From the NCBI RefSeq assembly GCF_002088235.1, contig NZ_AQQV01000002.1, positions 248,001 through 312,000 of the forward strand: a stretch of DNA of 64,000 nt, read 5' to 3'. Position 1 is the stretch's first letter, and each line of letters begins with the position of its first letter. Below, in pieces: positions 9,198 to 18,840 of the stretch. The notes beneath the pieces were generated by a model. The model had not been told where the DNA came from. It made no database searches and saw only the letters and a program-made list of their open reading frames with translations. Position numbers and translations under genes: made by a program. This DNA comes from Oceanococcus atlanticus. Lineage in GTDB: Bacteria; Pseudomonadota; Gammaproteobacteria; Nevskiales; Oceanococcaceae.

Positions 9198-10380
9198 GGC
9201 TTACCCCAAGGTGTTGTGCGGCATGAGCGCGCGCCCAGGCATCCGCCGCGAGCACGGACTCTATGCAGTTGGGCTGCGCCAGACCGGCGGAATCCATTGC
9301 TTCCAGAGTGCTTTCAACGCAGGCCGCAATATCCAGAAACGCAGCCTGCTCGTGCAGAAACGCCTCAACCGCCACCTCGTTGGCTGCATTCAGCACGGCT
9401 GGCGCGGTCCCACCGGCCTCCAGTGACTCACGGGCCAAGCGCAGGCACGGGAAACGGGCCAAATCCGCGGCTTCGAAATCCATGCGCGCCACCTCGGCCA
9501 AATCCACCGAAGCCGCACCAGATTCGAAACGCTCCGGCCAAGCCATTGCATGGGCAATCGGAATGCGCATGTCGGGCGATCCGATCTGGGCCAGAAACGA
9601 GGCGTCGTCGTATTCAACCAGAGAATGAATCACGCTTTGTGGATGCAGCAAAACATCGATGCGCGCGGACGGCAGATCAAACAGCCGAGCGGCCTCGATC
9701 AGCTCCAGTCCTTTGTTCATCATGGTTGCGGAATCCACAGAAATTTTCTGCCCCATCGTCCAGTTCGGGTGGGCGACGGCCTGCGCCGGCGTCACCGTGG
9801 CGAAAGCCTCCATCGGCAGGGTTCGAAACGGCCCGCCAGACGCGGTCAGGATCAAACGCCGAACACCGCGCGGTGTCTGGCCGCAATGGCTGCCCGGAGG
9901 TAGACACTGAAAGATTGCGTTATGTTCACTGTCGATGGGCAAAAGTTCAGCGCGGCTGTTACGCAAGGCATCCATGAAGACTTGCCCACTCATGACCAAG
10001 GCTTCCTTGGTGGCCAGCAAAACGCGCTTGTGCGCCTCGACTGCGGCCAAGGTGGGTAGCAAGCCTGCGGCGCCAACCACGGCAGCCATCACGGTCGTTG
10101 CCTCGGGTAAAGCCGCCAGTTCGCACAGCCCCTGTGCGCCACTGAGCACCTTGGTGGGCAAGCCTGCTTCACGCAGCCTCAGCTGCAGACGCTGTGCGGC
10201 GGCCTCATCCGCCATCGCCGCCCAGCCCACACGATGTTCCTGGCAAATGGCAAACAGCCCGGCATCATCACGATTTGCCGAGACGCCCACAACCTGAATT
10301 TTTTGTGGGTGGCGGGACGCTACATCCAGCGTGTTCCGTCCTATCGTGCCCGTCGCGCCCAGAATGACCAGCTGCTGCAT
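9190..10380 (-). CDS. dxr: 1-deoxy-D-xylulose 5-phosphate reductoisomerase
   Basis: Second step of the MEP isoprenoid pathway: NADPH-dependent conversion of DXP to 2-C-methylerythritol 4-phosphate. 396 aa from the ATG at 10378-10380 (the preceding codon is only a TTG). NADPH-binding motif VILGATGTIGRNTLDV at the start; substrate and metal site motifs ALLPIDSEHNAIFQ, TASGGPFR, MGQKISVDSATMMNKGLELI. Stop and start of cdsA and dxr overlap as TGATG. It lies in one cluster with uppS, the consumer of its pathway's product. Also called ispC. Confidence 0.97.
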   Translation of the reverse strand: MQQLVILGATGTIGRNTLDVASRHPQKIQVVGVSANRDDAGLFAICQEHRVGWAAMADEAAAQRLQLRLREAGLPTKVLSGAQGLCELAALPEATTVMAAVVGAAGLLPTLAAVEAHKRVLLATKEALVMSGQVFMDALRNSRAELLPIDSEHNAIFQCLPPGSHCGQTPRGVRRLILTASGGPFRTLPMEAFATVTPAQAVAHPNWTMGQKISVDSATMMNKGLELIEAARLFDLPSARIDVLLHPQSVIHSLVEYDDASFLAQIGSPDMRIPIAHAMAWPERFESGAASVDLAEVARMDFEAADLARFPCLRLARESLEAGGTAPAVLNAANEVAVEAFLHEQAAFLDIAACVESTLEAMDSAGLAQPNCIESVLAADAWARAHAAQHLGVSHA

Positions 10381-11195
10381 CAAACCGCCACCAAGTAAAC
10401 GTACGCCACCAGCATCACAGGCGCTGCCGACAACAGGCTATCAAGACGATCCAGCGCTCCGCCGTGGCCGGGAAACAACCGTCCAGTGTCCTTAACACCG
10501 CACTGACGCTTGAACATGCTGACACTGAGATCACCGATCACTGAAACCAAGGCAACGCCGAGCCCCAGCGCGGTGAATGCGAGGACACGCGGCGGCTCAA
10601 ACACCCAGTAGCCCGCTGCGGCGGCCAGCGCCATGGCCAGCACAACACCACCAACCAATCCTTCCCAGGTTTTGTTGGGACTAACCAGCGGAGCCAACTT
10701 ATGGCGGCCAAACCGTTTGCCGGCGAAATAGCCACCGGTGTCTGTCGCCCAAACCAGAAACAGCAGCAAAAAAATCAGCTCACGTCCGTGCTCAAGCCCG
10801 TGCAAATGCCAGATCGCCGCATAGCACGGCAGTATGGCCGCCCACCCGAGGACTCCATAAAGCCAGACCCTGGATTTGATCTGGGCAAACCCCGCCGGAT
10901 AGTTCAACACCCAAACGGTAGCCAGCAACCACCAGAGCAATCCTGCGGCAAGCAACGGCAGCAAAAGCTGTGCCCCACCCAGCGCCGGGTGAGCGAACGC
11001 AACAAGCAACGCGGTAAGCGCGACGTACATCGCCCGAGCGCTCCCCGACAAGCTCATGAAGCCCGCCCATTCCCAGGCGCAGGCCAGCATCAGACCGCCC
11101 ACGATCGCCGCTACCACGGCATTGGGCAAGTACCACAGGGCCGCAAATACCAGCGGAATAAGAACAATAGCGGTGAGGATGCGCTGCTTCAGCAT
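10380..11195 (-). CDS. cdsA: Phosphatidate cytidylyltransferase
   Basis: Makes CDP-diacylglycerol, the precursor of membrane phospholipids, in the inner membrane. 271 aa, with about eight hydrophobic segments. The C-terminal signature is intact: WATDTGGYFAGKRFGRHKLA, SPNKTWEG, and KRQCGVKDTGRLFPGHGG followed by ALDRLDSL, the acidic metal-binding site. ATG start 8 bases downstream of the uppS stop. Confidence 0.96.
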   Translation of the reverse strand: MLKQRILTAIVLIPLVFAALWYLPNAVVAAIVGGLMLACAWEWAGFMSLSGSARAMYVALTALLVAFAHPALGGAQLLLPLLAAGLLWWLLATVWVLNYPAGFAQIKSRVWLYGVLGWAAILPCYAAIWHLHGLEHGRELIFLLLFLVWATDTGGYFAGKRFGRHKLAPLVSPNKTWEGLVGGVVLAMALAAAAGYWVFEPPRVLAFTALGLGVALVSVIGDLSVSMFKRQCGVKDTGRLFPGHGGALDRLDSLLSAAPVMLVAYVYLVAV

Positions 11196-11203
11196 CGTCA
11201 GAA

Positions 11204-11938
11204 TCAGGCCTTGGCCTGGGGCAATCCGCCAAAACGCCGCTCACGCGCGGCAAACCCGGCAATCGCCTTGTCCAGCGCCGCCTCGTCGAAATCCGGCCAC
11301 AAGGTGTCGGTAAAGAACAACTCGGTATACGCCAACTGCCACAGCAGGAAGTTACTGATACGCAGCTCACCACCGGTACGGATAAACAGATCAGGCGGCG
11401 GCAAATCACCCAGCGCCAGCGCGGCATCAATGCGCTGCTCGGTGATGTCGTCGAGCTGCATCTCACCATCACGGACCTGCTCGGCCATACGCCGGGCTAC
11501 TGCTGCGATGTCCTGTCGGCCGCCATAGCTGACGGCAACATTGAGCTGCAAACCACTGTTGCTGGCCGTTTGTTCCTCAGCACGCTGCATCTCGGCGCGC
11601 AGCGGCTCGGCAAAGCTGCTGCGATCACCGATGAAACGCAAACGCGCTCCACGCTCATGGAATTCATCCATACGCTCGCGCAAAGTGCTGAGAAACAGAT
11701 CCATCAGCACGCCCACTTCCTGCTTGGGTCGCCCCCAGTTTTCCGTGCTGAAGGCGAACAGCGTCAGGCATTCAATGCCACGGGCATCACAGGCCTCGAT
11801 GATCTTGCGCGCAACCTTGCCACCGGCGCGGTGTCCCATGGTGCGCGGCATGGCGCGCTTTTGCGCCCAGCGTCCGTTGCCATCCATGATGATCGCGATA
11901 TGACGCGGGCACCCGGCAACAGCGACATTGTCTTGCAT
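11204..11938 (-). CDS. uppS: Undecaprenyl diphosphate synthase
   Basis: Cis-prenyltransferase that makes C55 undecaprenyl diphosphate, the lipid carrier for peptidoglycan and O-antigen. 244 aa from the ATG at 11936-11938. A TTG five codons upstream, overlapping the frr stop, would give 249 aa. Catalytic motif HIAIIMDGNGRW with its Asp, then LTLFAFSTENW, VAVSYGGRQDI, and DLFIRTGGELRISNFLLWQ. Between frr and cdsA as in E. coli (ispU). Confidence 0.95.
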   Translation of the reverse strand: MQDNVAVAGCPRHIAIIMDGNGRWAQKRAMPRTMGHRAGGKVARKIIEACDARGIECLTLFAFSTENWGRPKQEVGVLMDLFLSTLRERMDEFHERGARLRFIGDRSSFAEPLRAEMQRAEEQTASNSGLQLNVAVSYGGRQDIAAVARRMAEQVRDGEMQLDDITEQRIDAALALGDLPPPDLFIRTGGELRISNFLLWQLAYTELFFTDTLWPDFDEAALDKAIAGFAARERRFGGLPQAKA

Positions 11939-11949
11939 GCGGCGACTGC

Positions 11950-12507
11950 TCAAACCGACATGATCTCGGTTTCCTTGGCGTCGAGCAGCGCCTCCACCTC
12001 GGCGACATATTTGTCGGTCAGCTTCTGAATCTCCTGCTCACCGCGATGCTCGTCGTCCTCGCTGATCATCTTCTCTTTGACCATGTCTTTGAGCGTTTGA
12101 TTGGCGTCACGACGGGCGTTGCGAATGGAGATCCGGGCGCTTTCGCCCTCACCGCGCATGATCTTGGCCAGATCACGACGGCGCTCCTCGGTTAACGGCG
12201 GCATGGTGATACGAATCACGGTGCCGGCCGTGTTGGGATTCAGGCCAAGCTCGGAGGTCATGATGGCTTTTTCGATCTTGCCCACCATGTCGCGCTCCCA
12301 CGGCGTGATGACCAGGCTGCGCCCATCTTCCACCGTCACGTTGGCACATTGACCAATCGGCACGGCACCGCCGTAGTAATCGACCATCACATGGTCGAGA
12401 AGGCTGGGATGCGCACGCCCAGTTCGAATTTTTCTTAGGTTGGCACCCAACGCCTCGATGGCTTTGCCCATCTGCGTGCTGGCGTCTTTCTTGACGTCAT
12501 CAATCAT
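11950..12507 (-). CDS. frr: Ribosome recycling factor
   Basis: Splits post-termination ribosomes together with EF-G. 185 aa, exactly the family length. Begins MIDDVKKDASTQMGKAIEAL, then KIRTGRAHPSLLDHVMVDYY, PWERDMVGKIEKAIMTSELG and MPPLTEERRRDLAKIMRGEG, all conserved RRF segments. ATG 14 bases downstream of the pyrH stop. Confidence 0.97.
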   Translation of the reverse strand: MIDDVKKDASTQMGKAIEALGANLRKIRTGRAHPSLLDHVMVDYYGGAVPIGQCANVTVEDGRSLVITPWERDMVGKIEKAIMTSELGLNPNTAGTVIRITMPPLTEERRRDLAKIMRGEGESARISIRNARRDANQTLKDMVKEKMISEDDEHRGEQEIQKLTDKYVAEVEALLDAKETEIMSV

Positions 12508-12520
12508 GCCGGTTCTCCCG

Positions 12521-13252
12521 TTACTCGCTATCTTGATTGTCTACCCAGGTGCCCAGCGACTGATCGCCACGCAATATCTTGAGTAGAGCGCCATCCTGGG
12601 TCATGTCGTAGACACACAAGGGCATGTTGTGGTCGCGACACAGCACAATGGCGGTTTGATCCATAACCGCCAAACGGCGATCCAGTACTTCATCGTAGCT
12701 CAGGCGGTCAAAGCGACTGGCATCCGGCACTTTGGCTGGATCGGCGTCATAGATGCCGTCAACCTTGGTTGCCTTGAGCATCAGCTCGGCGTTGATTTCA
12801 ACCGCGCGCAAAGCCGCTGCCGAGTCGGTGGTAAAAAACGGGTTGCCTGTGCCGGAGGCGAAGATCACGATGCGCCCCTTTTCCAAATGGCGCACAGCAC
12901 GACGACGAATATAGTCTTCGCACACCTGATTGATGCGCACCGCCGACATCACCCGGCACTTCTGCCCATGGCGCTCCAGCGCATCCTGCATGGCCAAGGC
13001 ATTGATGACCGTCGCCAGCATGCCCATATGGTCGCCGGTAACCCGGTCCATACCAGCGCCGGCAAGCCCAGCGCCGCGAAAGATATTGCCACCGCCAACC
13101 ACAATGGCCACTTGTGCGCCGGCCTCAACCAGATCACCGATCTGGGCTGCCAGACGCCCCATGACATCGGGCGAGATACCGTACTCGGCATCGCCCATCA
13201 GGGCCTCGCCGCTCAATTTCAGAAGAATTCGCTTGTAACGCAGATCGCTCAT
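12521..13252 (-). CDS. pyrH: Uridylate kinase (UMP kinase)
   Basis: Hexameric amino-acid-kinase-fold enzyme converting UMP to UDP. 243 aa. Motifs: [67 protein letters not shown], and [13 protein letters not shown] canonical terminator lies upstream between tsf and pyrH, so pyrH-frr-uppS and the rest need their own promoter or read-through; only about 55 bases separate that terminator from the ATG. Confidence 0.97.
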   Translation of the reverse strand: MSDLRYKRILLKLSGEALMGDAEYGISPDVMGRLAAQIGDLVEAGAQVAIVVGGGNIFRGAGLAGAGMDRVTGDHMGMLATVINALAMQDALERHGQKCRVMSAVRINQVCEDYIRRRAVRHLEKGRIVIFASGTGNPFFTTDSAAALRAVEINAELMLKATKVDGIYDADPAKVPDASRFDRLSYDEVLDRRLAVMDQTAIVLCRDHNMPLCVYDMTQDGALLKILRGDQSLGTWVDNQDSE

Positions 13253-13306
13253 GAGCTGGCTTGGTCATCCCCTTGCATGGATTGTGGTCGGCACGGTCGC
13301 CGCCTG

Positions 13307-13332
13307 AAAAAAGGCCCCGTAACCGGGGCCTT
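13307..13332 (-). terminator. Rho-independent terminator of rpsB-tsf
   Basis: On the minus strand, a nine-base stem AAGGCCCCG / CGGGGCCTT with a four-base loop runs into a T tract of six. It sits about 90 bases past the tsf stop and ends the rpsB-tsf transcript before pyrH. Confidence 0.9.
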
Positions 13333-13423
13333 GGATTCAATCTGTCTATTATGACTGATTTTGTGCTCGCATCGGCGAACACTTGTGCGCCACGCTGACG
13401 CGCGACGCACACTCAGCGCGGGA

Positions 13424-14308
13424 TCAGGCGCCCGCTGCAGCAGCCGCCTGCGCGGCCACTTCGTCAGCGAAGTTGGCTTCCTGCTTCTCGATGCCTTCGC
13501 CCACTTCCAGACGCACAAAGCCAGTAACCTTGGCGCCAGCGTCAGCCAGCAGCTTTTCAACGGTCACATCAGGATCTTTGACGAAGGGCTGACCCACCAG
13601 GGTGATTTCCTGCAGATACTTGCGCACGCGACCTTCCACCATCTTTTCGATGATTTCGCGCGGCTTGCCACTGCCTTCAGCCTGAGCGATGAGAATCTCA
13701 CGCTCTTTGTCGAGCAATTCAGCCGGCACGTCATCGGCCGAAACATGCGCCGGCGCGCTGGCCGCAACATGCATGGCAATGTCTTTGCCCAACTCTTCGT
13801 TACCACCTTCCAAAGCAACCATCACACCGATGCGGCTGCCGTGCAGGTAAGTGAAGACCTGGCCAGCGCTTTCCAGCTTGGCCACGCGACGCAGGCTCAT
13901 GTTCTCGCCCAGCTTGGAGATCAGGCCACGGCGGGCTTCATCCAGGGTCTGGCCGTTGGCCGACTCGGCCAGCAGTTCCTGCGGGTCGGTCTTGCCGGTG
14001 GACAGCGCGACATCAGCAGCGGTCTGAGCCAGCGTCTGGAATTCGTCGCCCTTGGAAACGAAGTCAGTTTCGCTGTTGTACTCGACCATCACAGCCTGCT
14101 TGCCATCGGCAGCCACGGCAATGCTCAGCACACCTTCGGCAGCCACGCGACCAGCTTTCTTATCAGCCTTGGCCTGACCGTCCTTGCGCATTTTCTCCAG
14201 CGCAGCTTCAACGTCGCCACCGGTGGCTTCCAGGGCGCGTTTGCAGTCCATCATCGCGGCGCCGGAGCGCTCGCGCAGTTCTTTAACCAGTGCAGCGGTA
14301 ATCGCCAT
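13424..14308 (-). CDS. tsf: Elongation factor Ts
   Basis: Guanine nucleotide exchange factor for EF-Tu. 294 aa. Starts MAITAALVKELRERSGAAMM with the conserved MDCKRALEATGGDVEAALE, then the core YNSETDFVSKGDEF and VAASAPAHVSADDVPAELL. The start codon directly follows the rpsB stop with no gap; the ribosome binding site GAGGAG lies in the last rpsB codons. Many gammaproteobacteria have a gap of 100 bases or more here, so the coupling is unusually tight. Confidence 0.97.
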   Translation of the reverse strand: MAITAALVKELRERSGAAMMDCKRALEATGGDVEAALEKMRKDGQAKADKKAGRVAAEGVLSIAVAADGKQAVMVEYNSETDFVSKGDEFQTLAQTAADVALSTGKTDPQELLAESANGQTLDEARRGLISKLGENMSLRRVAKLESAGQVFTYLHGSRIGVMVALEGGNEELGKDIAMHVAASAPAHVSADDVPAELLDKEREILIAQAEGSGKPREIIEKMVEGRVRKYLQEITLVGQPFVKDPDVTVEKLLADAGAKVTGFVRLEVGEGIEKQEANFADEVAAQAAAAAGA

Positions 14309-15097
14309 TTACTTCGACTCCTCGGAAGCAGGGGTTTCAGTGGCCGCCTCAGTGGCGGGTGCAGCAGGCTCGGCAGCGGCAGGCGCTTCTTCCTTGGGCT
14401 TGCGCGCGGTGGTCACGGAACCACGACCGGCCAGCACAGCGTCGGCAATAGCGGCAGCGTAGACCGAAATGGCACGCGTTGCGTCGTCGTTGCCCGGAAT
14501 GATGCTATCGACGTTCTTCGGCGAGTTGTTGGTATCAACAACCGCGATGATCGGAATGCCCAGCTTGCGCGCTTCTTTCACGGCAATGCTTTCGTAGCCC
14601 ACATCAATGATGAACAGCGCGTCAGGCAGCGAGGTCATGTTGCGAATACCCTGCAAGCTGCGGTTCAGCTTGTCGTACTCGCGCTGCATCATCAGCGACT
14701 CTTTCTTGGAGAACTTGTACTTGGCAGCGTCTTTGATCTGCTCTTCCAGTTCTTCCATACGCTTGATCGACTGCTTGACCGTCTTGAAGTTGGTCAGCAT
14801 GCCACCCAGCCAGCGGTGGTTCACGAACGGCATATCGCAACGCTCGGCTTCCTTGCGAACCACATCCTGAGCAGAACGCTTGGTGCCCACGAACATGATG
14901 CGACCACCGTTGGCCGCGATACGGCTGGCGTGGTTGTACGCATCCTTGAGCATCGGCAGGGTGTGCTCAAGGTTAATAATGTGAATCCGGTTGCGCGCAC
15001 CGAAGATGTACGGCGCCATTTGCGGATTCCAATAACGGGTGCGATGCCCGAAGTGCGCGCCGGCTTCCAGCAGCTGACGCATGGTGACCTGAGTCAT
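14309..15097 (-). CDS. rpsB: 30S ribosomal protein S2
   Basis: Small-subunit ribosomal protein. 262 aa, including an Ala/Glu-rich C-terminal tail of about 35 residues ([23 protein letters not shown] region). Conserved segments: [92 protein letters not shown]. First gene of the rpsB-tsf operon, with its own promoter. Confidence 0.97.
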   Translation of the reverse strand: MTQVTMRQLLEAGAHFGHRTRYWNPQMAPYIFGARNRIHIINLEHTLPMLKDAYNHASRIAANGGRIMFVGTKRSAQDVVRKEAERCDMPFVNHRWLGGMLTNFKTVKQSIKRMEELEEQIKDAAKYKFSKKESLMMQREYDKLNRSLQGIRNMTSLPDALFIIDVGYESIAVKEARKLGIPIIAVVDTNNSPKNVDSIIPGNDDATRAISVYAAAIADAVLAGRGSVTTARKPKEEAPAAAEPAAPATEAATETPASEESK

Positions 15098-15249
15098 GAT
15101 TTACTCCAGATGGGGTTGGGCCTCCACATACCCCATGACCGGCCTGCGAGCAGGACCCCCGGACAAGGTTTTTGGCATGTGTGCGGATTAAGCCGATATT
15201 CGGCGGATTTTCCCGAGCCGACGAGTGAGACAGCCTGCGCGGGGCGCGC
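15098..15249 (-). promoter_or_regulatory. rpsB 5' leader
   Basis: About 150 bases of untranslated leader between the rpsB promoter and its ATG. S2 is known to autoregulate rpsB-tsf through such a leader in gammaproteobacteria. I see potential hairpins (GCCGA-ATA-TCGGC; CTGCTCGCAG), but I have not matched the family's consensus base by base. Confidence 0.45.
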
Positions 15250-15278
15250 TTTATAGCACATTGACCCGATCCAGCCAA
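15250..15278 (-). promoter_or_regulatory. rpsB sigma-70-type promoter
   Basis: On the minus strand, -35 TTGGCT (15273-15278) and -10 TATAAA (15250-15255) are separated by exactly 17 bases, upstream of rpsB and divergent from map. Confidence 0.65.
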
Positions 15279-15368
15279 TGTTTACGCGGCCAGATGGGGC
15301 TGCAAGGGCACGTTTTGGTATCAACAGCGACCGGATTCTGCGAATATATGCGGTTGAATCCAGCTGTC

Positions 15369-15398
15369 AGCGCTGTGTCGCCAAGGCGACGCAGCGCT
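15369..15398 (+). promoter_or_regulatory. Strong hairpin in the map leader
   Basis: Two 14-base arms (AGCGCTGTGTCGCC and GGCGACGCAGCGCT) pair with one G-U wobble around a two-base AA spacer, ending 17 bases before the map ATG. No T tract follows, so it is not an intrinsic terminator. It may influence translation or RNA stability. Confidence 0.5.
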
Positions 15399-15415
15399 CA
15401 CCACCACTAGCCCTC

Positions 15416-16180
15416 ATGCCCATCAGCATCAAAAGCCCCGACGAAATCGAGCACATGCGCACGGCTGGCCGCCTGGCCTCCGAAGTTCTCGATATGATCA
15501 CGCCGCACGTCAAACCGGGCGTGAGCACCGACGAACTCAACAGCATCTGTCACGACTATATCGTCAATGAGCAGGGTGCGATTCCGGCGCCGCTGAACTA
15601 TCACGGTTTTCCCAAATCAATCTGCACCTCGGTCAACCATGTGGTCTGCCACGGCATTCCCGGGCCCAAGAAGCTCAAGCGTGGCGACATCGTGAATGTC
15701 GACATCACGGTGATCAAGAACGGCTTTCATGGCGACACCAGCCGCATGTTCGCGGTCGGTGATGTGCCGGTCATCGCGCGGCGCGTGTGCGACACGGCGC
15801 TTGAGGCCATGCACGCCGGCATCGCCATGGTCAAACCCGGCGTCCGCCTTGGCGACATTGGTCACACCATTCAAGTGCTGGCCGAGAAAGCCGGCTTTTC
15901 CGTGGTGCGCGAGTACTGCGGCCATGGCATCGGTCGTGAATTCCACGAGGAACCACAGGTTCTGCATTACGGCACACCGGGAACCGGCGTCACTCTGGAA
16001 GCCGGCATGACCTTCACCATCGAACCGATGATCAACGTCGGGCGCAAGGACGTGAAGCTGCTGCAGGATGACTGGACCGTGGTGACCCGCGACCGTTCTT
16101 TGTCTGCGCAGTGGGAACACACCGTGCTGGTCACCCCTGACGGCCACGAGATTCTGACCACATCCGCAGGCGCCGCATGA
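15416..16180 (+). CDS. map: Type I methionine aminopeptidase
   Basis: Removes the initiator Met from nascent proteins; dinuclear metal enzyme. I place the start at the ATG at 15416 (MPISIKSPDEIEHMRTAGRL), giving 254 aa, close to the usual 264. The longer in-frame extension upstream has no family similarity. Metal ligands: NVDITVIKNGFHGDTSRMF (two Asp), GHGIGREFHEEP (His, with Glu nearby), TFTIEPM (Glu), WEHTVLVT (Glu). First gene of map-glnD-dapD-dapE, divergent from rpsB. Confidence 0.96.
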   Translation: MPISIKSPDEIEHMRTAGRLASEVLDMITPHVKPGVSTDELNSICHDYIVNEQGAIPAPLNYHGFPKSICTSVNHVVCHGIPGPKKLKRGDIVNVDITVIKNGFHGDTSRMFAVGDVPVIARRVCDTALEAMHAGIAMVKPGVRLGDIGHTIQVLAEKAGFSVVREYCGHGIGREFHEEPQVLHYGTPGTGVTLEAGMTFTIEPMINVGRKDVKLLQDDWTVVTRDRSLSAQWEHTVLVTPDGHEILTTSAGAA

Positions 16181-18840
16181 GCGCGCAGCTCAAGCCGGAG
16201 CTGGCTGAGCTGAGCGCGGCTGAGCTGAGCGAGCTGCTCAGCCATAATCCCGGCGACCCGATTGCCTGGCGTCAGTTGCTGACCGAAATTCGCCAGGCCC
16301 AATCAGAATCCTTTCGCAATGGCACCCCCGCCAGCGAGCTGATCACCCGCTACACCGCCATCGTTGACCAGATGCTGGTCACCGCTTGGGCCACGCTGGT
16401 GCCCGACGATGCACCGGCCGCGCTGGTTGCGGTCGGCGGTTACGGTCGCGGTGAGCTGTTGCCCCGTTCCGACATTGACCTGCTGGTGCTGTATGCCGAA
16501 GGTCAGCTGGAGCAGATTCAATCGGAGCTCGGCGCCTTCATCACCTTTGCCTGGGACATGGGGCTGGAAGTGGGCCACAGCGTGCGCTCTCCGGCTGAAT
16601 GCGCCAGCGAGGCAGCTGCCGATATCACGGTGGTCACCAATCTGATGGAAAGCCGCCTGCTGACCGGGCGCGAAGACCTGTTCACGGCGATGGATCAGGC
16701 CATCGGGCCGGACAACATCTGGCCGGATGATCAGTTCTTCAAGGCCAAAATGGCCGAACAACTGCAGCGCTACAAGCAGTACGACGACACCGCCTACAAG
16801 CTGGAACCCAACGTCAAGGAAGGCCCGGGCGGCCTGCGTGACATCCAGATCATCGGCTGGGTTACGCAACGGCACTACGGCACCGCCGGGCTGGAAGAGC
16901 TGCACGCTCAGGGCCTGCTCAAGTCGAACGAGCTCAGCAGCCTGATTTCCGGGCGCGAATTCCTGTGGCAGGTGCGCTTTGCCCTGCACATGCTGACCAA
17001 CCGCGCCGAAGACCGCCTGCTGTTCGATCACCAACTGCGTGTGGCCGAGCTGTTCGGCTATCAGGACAAGAGCCACAACCTTGCGGTCGAGCAGTTCATG
17101 CAGATGTACTACCGCACCATCAAGGGTCTGTCGGCGCTCAACGACATTTTCCTGCAGCTGATGGACGAGGACATCTTCCATCGCAAGCAGCGTGATGAAC
17201 CTCAGGTGCTGGATGACCACTTCCAGCTGCGCCATGGCTTCATCGAATGCCGCGAAGCCAATCTGTTCCAGCAGCGGCCGCTGGCCCTGCTCGAGATCTT
17301 CCGCACCTGGGCCAACAACGAACACCTCAAAATCAAGGGCATCAGCGCCGACACGCTGCGCGAGATTCGCCGCGACCGTGAAAACATCGCCGAGATTCGC
17401 GACAGCCGTGAAGCGCGCCAGCTGTTCATGGACATGCTGCGCATGGAGCGCGGCGTACTGCACAGCCTGCGCCGCATGAACCGCTACGGGATTCTGGGTC
17501 GTTATATCCCGGCTTTCGGCAAGATCATCGGACGCATGCAGTACGACCTGTTCCACACCCTGACGGTGGACGAACACACCCTGTTCGTGGTGCGCAATAT
17601 CCGGCGTCTGGCCGTGCCGGAATTCCGCCACGAATTCCCGGCCCTGTCCGATCTGCATGATCAGCTGAACAAACCGGAACTGCTGTATCTGGCTGGCTTG
17701 TTCCACGACATCGCCAAGGGCCGCGAAGGCGATCATTCCGAGCTCGGCGCTCAGGATGCCTACGATTTCTGCCAGAGCCACGGCCTCTCCAGCCAGGACA
17801 GCGAGACCGTCAGCTGGCTGGTCCGCTACCACCTGCTGATGTCGCTCACCGCGCAGCGCAAGGATGTGTCCGACCCCGACGTGGTCAACACCTTCGTCAA
17901 GCAGGTCGAGACACTGGATCGCCTCAACCTGCTCTACCTGCTCACCGTGTGCGACATCCGCGCAACCAATCCCAAGTTGTGGAATGGCTTCCGTGAAGGG
18001 CTGCTGCGCTCGCTGTACTCATCGGCACGACGCGTGCTGGAGCGCGGCGACCCGGTCGGCATGACCGAGCTGATCGCCGAAACCCGTCAGGCCGCCCGCC
18101 TGATGTGCCTGGAATACGGTCTCGCCGAAGCCCGCATCGACAGCGTGTGGGAGCGGTTTGAAGACGACTATTTCCTCAAGCACAGCGCCGAGGAAATTGC
18201 CTGGCATGTGCAGGCCATCGTCAATGCGCCGGCCGACCAACCCAGTGTCCTGGTGCGCCACTTCCGCGACCGTGGCACCGCAGTGCTGATCTACATGAAG
18301 GATGCGCCCAAGCTGTTCGGCATCACCAGTTCATGCCTGGCCCAGCTTGGCCTGAGCATTCTGGATGCACGCATCCAGTCCAGCCTGGACGATTTCGTGC
18401 TCGACACCTTCATCGTCAGTGAAGCCGACGGCAGCGAGATCACCGACCCCAACCGACGCCAGGAAATCGGCAAAACCCTGGGCCAGACCCTCAGCCGGGC
18501 GGAAAGTCCCCAGCCGGTCGCCCGCCGGGTGTCGCAACGCGCACGCCATTTCTCCACCCCGGTACAAATCTATTTCACGGTCGACAGCGACAAGAACCAG
18601 ACCCTGATGGAACTGGTGGCTGATGACCGCCCCGGCCTGCTCGCCACGGTTGGCGTGGTTTTCGATGAACTGGACGTCGAACTGCGCGCCGCCAAGATCG
18701 GGACCATCGGCGAACGTGCGGAAGACGTGTTCTTCCTCACCGATCGCCAGGGCCGCGCCCTCACCGACCCTGCCGTTCTGCATGCGCTGCGCGAAGGGGT
18801 CACCGAACACATCAATCTTTTGACTGACAGCACCAAATGA
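16177..18840 (+). CDS. glnD: Bifunctional uridylyltransferase/uridylyl-removing enzyme GlnD
   Basis: Nitrogen sensor: uridylylates PII at low glutamine and removes UMP at high glutamine. 887 aa, full length. Nucleotidyltransferase motif [20 protein letters not shown] near residue 90; HD-domain [17 protein letters not shown] near residue 508; two C-terminal ACT domains (about residues 700-780 and 805-885; [13 protein letters not shown] and [16 protein letters not shown]) that bind glutamine. The ATG overlaps the map stop by four bases. The first ~25 residues are rich in Glu-Leu-Ser/Ala repeats. Confidence 0.97.
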   Translation: MSAQLKPELAELSAAELSELLSHNPGDPIAWRQLLTEIRQAQSESFRNGTPASELITRYTAIVDQMLVTAWATLVPDDAPAALVAVGGYGRGELLPRSDIDLLVLYAEGQLEQIQSELGAFITFAWDMGLEVGHSVRSPAECASEAAADITVVTNLMESRLLTGREDLFTAMDQAIGPDNIWPDDQFFKAKMAEQLQRYKQYDDTAYKLEPNVKEGPGGLRDIQIIGWVTQRHYGTAGLEELHAQGLLKSNELSSLISGREFLWQVRFALHMLTNRAEDRLLFDHQLRVAELFGYQDKSHNLAVEQFMQMYYRTIKGLSALNDIFLQLMDEDIFHRKQRDEPQVLDDHFQLRHGFIECREANLFQQRPLALLEIFRTWANNEHLKIKGISADTLREIRRDRENIAEIRDSREARQLFMDMLRMERGVLHSLRRMNRYGILGRYIPAFGKIIGRMQYDLFHTLTVDEHTLFVVRNIRRLAVPEFRHEFPALSDLHDQLNKPELLYLAGLFHDIAKGREGDHSELGAQDAYDFCQSHGLSSQDSETVSWLVRYHLLMSLTAQRKDVSDPDVVNTFVKQVETLDRLNLLYLLTVCDIRATNPKLWNGFREGLLRSLYSSARRVLERGDPVGMTELIAETRQAARLMCLEYGLAEARIDSVWERFEDDYFLKHSAEEIAWHVQAIVNAPADQPSVLVRHFRDRGTAVLIYMKDAPKLFGITSSCLAQLGLSILDARIQSSLDDFVLDTFIVSEADGSEITDPNRRQEIGKTLGQTLSRAESPQPVARRVSQRARHFSTPVQIYFTVDSDKNQTLMELVADDRPGLLATVGVVFDELDVELRAAKIGTIGERAEDVFFLTDRQGRALTDPAVLHALREGVTEHINLLTDSTK

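Noticed and set aside
8112-9977. 621-codon open frame on the plus strand
   Set aside because: Antisense to rseP and dxr, both unambiguous.
13361-15256. 631-codon open frame on the plus strand
   Set aside because: It is exactly antisense to tsf and rpsB, which are certain; the His/Gln/Arg-rich translation is the typical mirror of GC-rich coding DNA.
16190-16245. GAGCTGAGC repeats at the start of glnD as a regulatory repeat
   Set aside because: They are explained by an Ala/Glu/Leu/Ser-rich N-terminal helix in the coding frame.
16303-17832. 509-codon open frame on the minus strand
   Set aside because: Antisense to glnD; a shadow of its codon bias.
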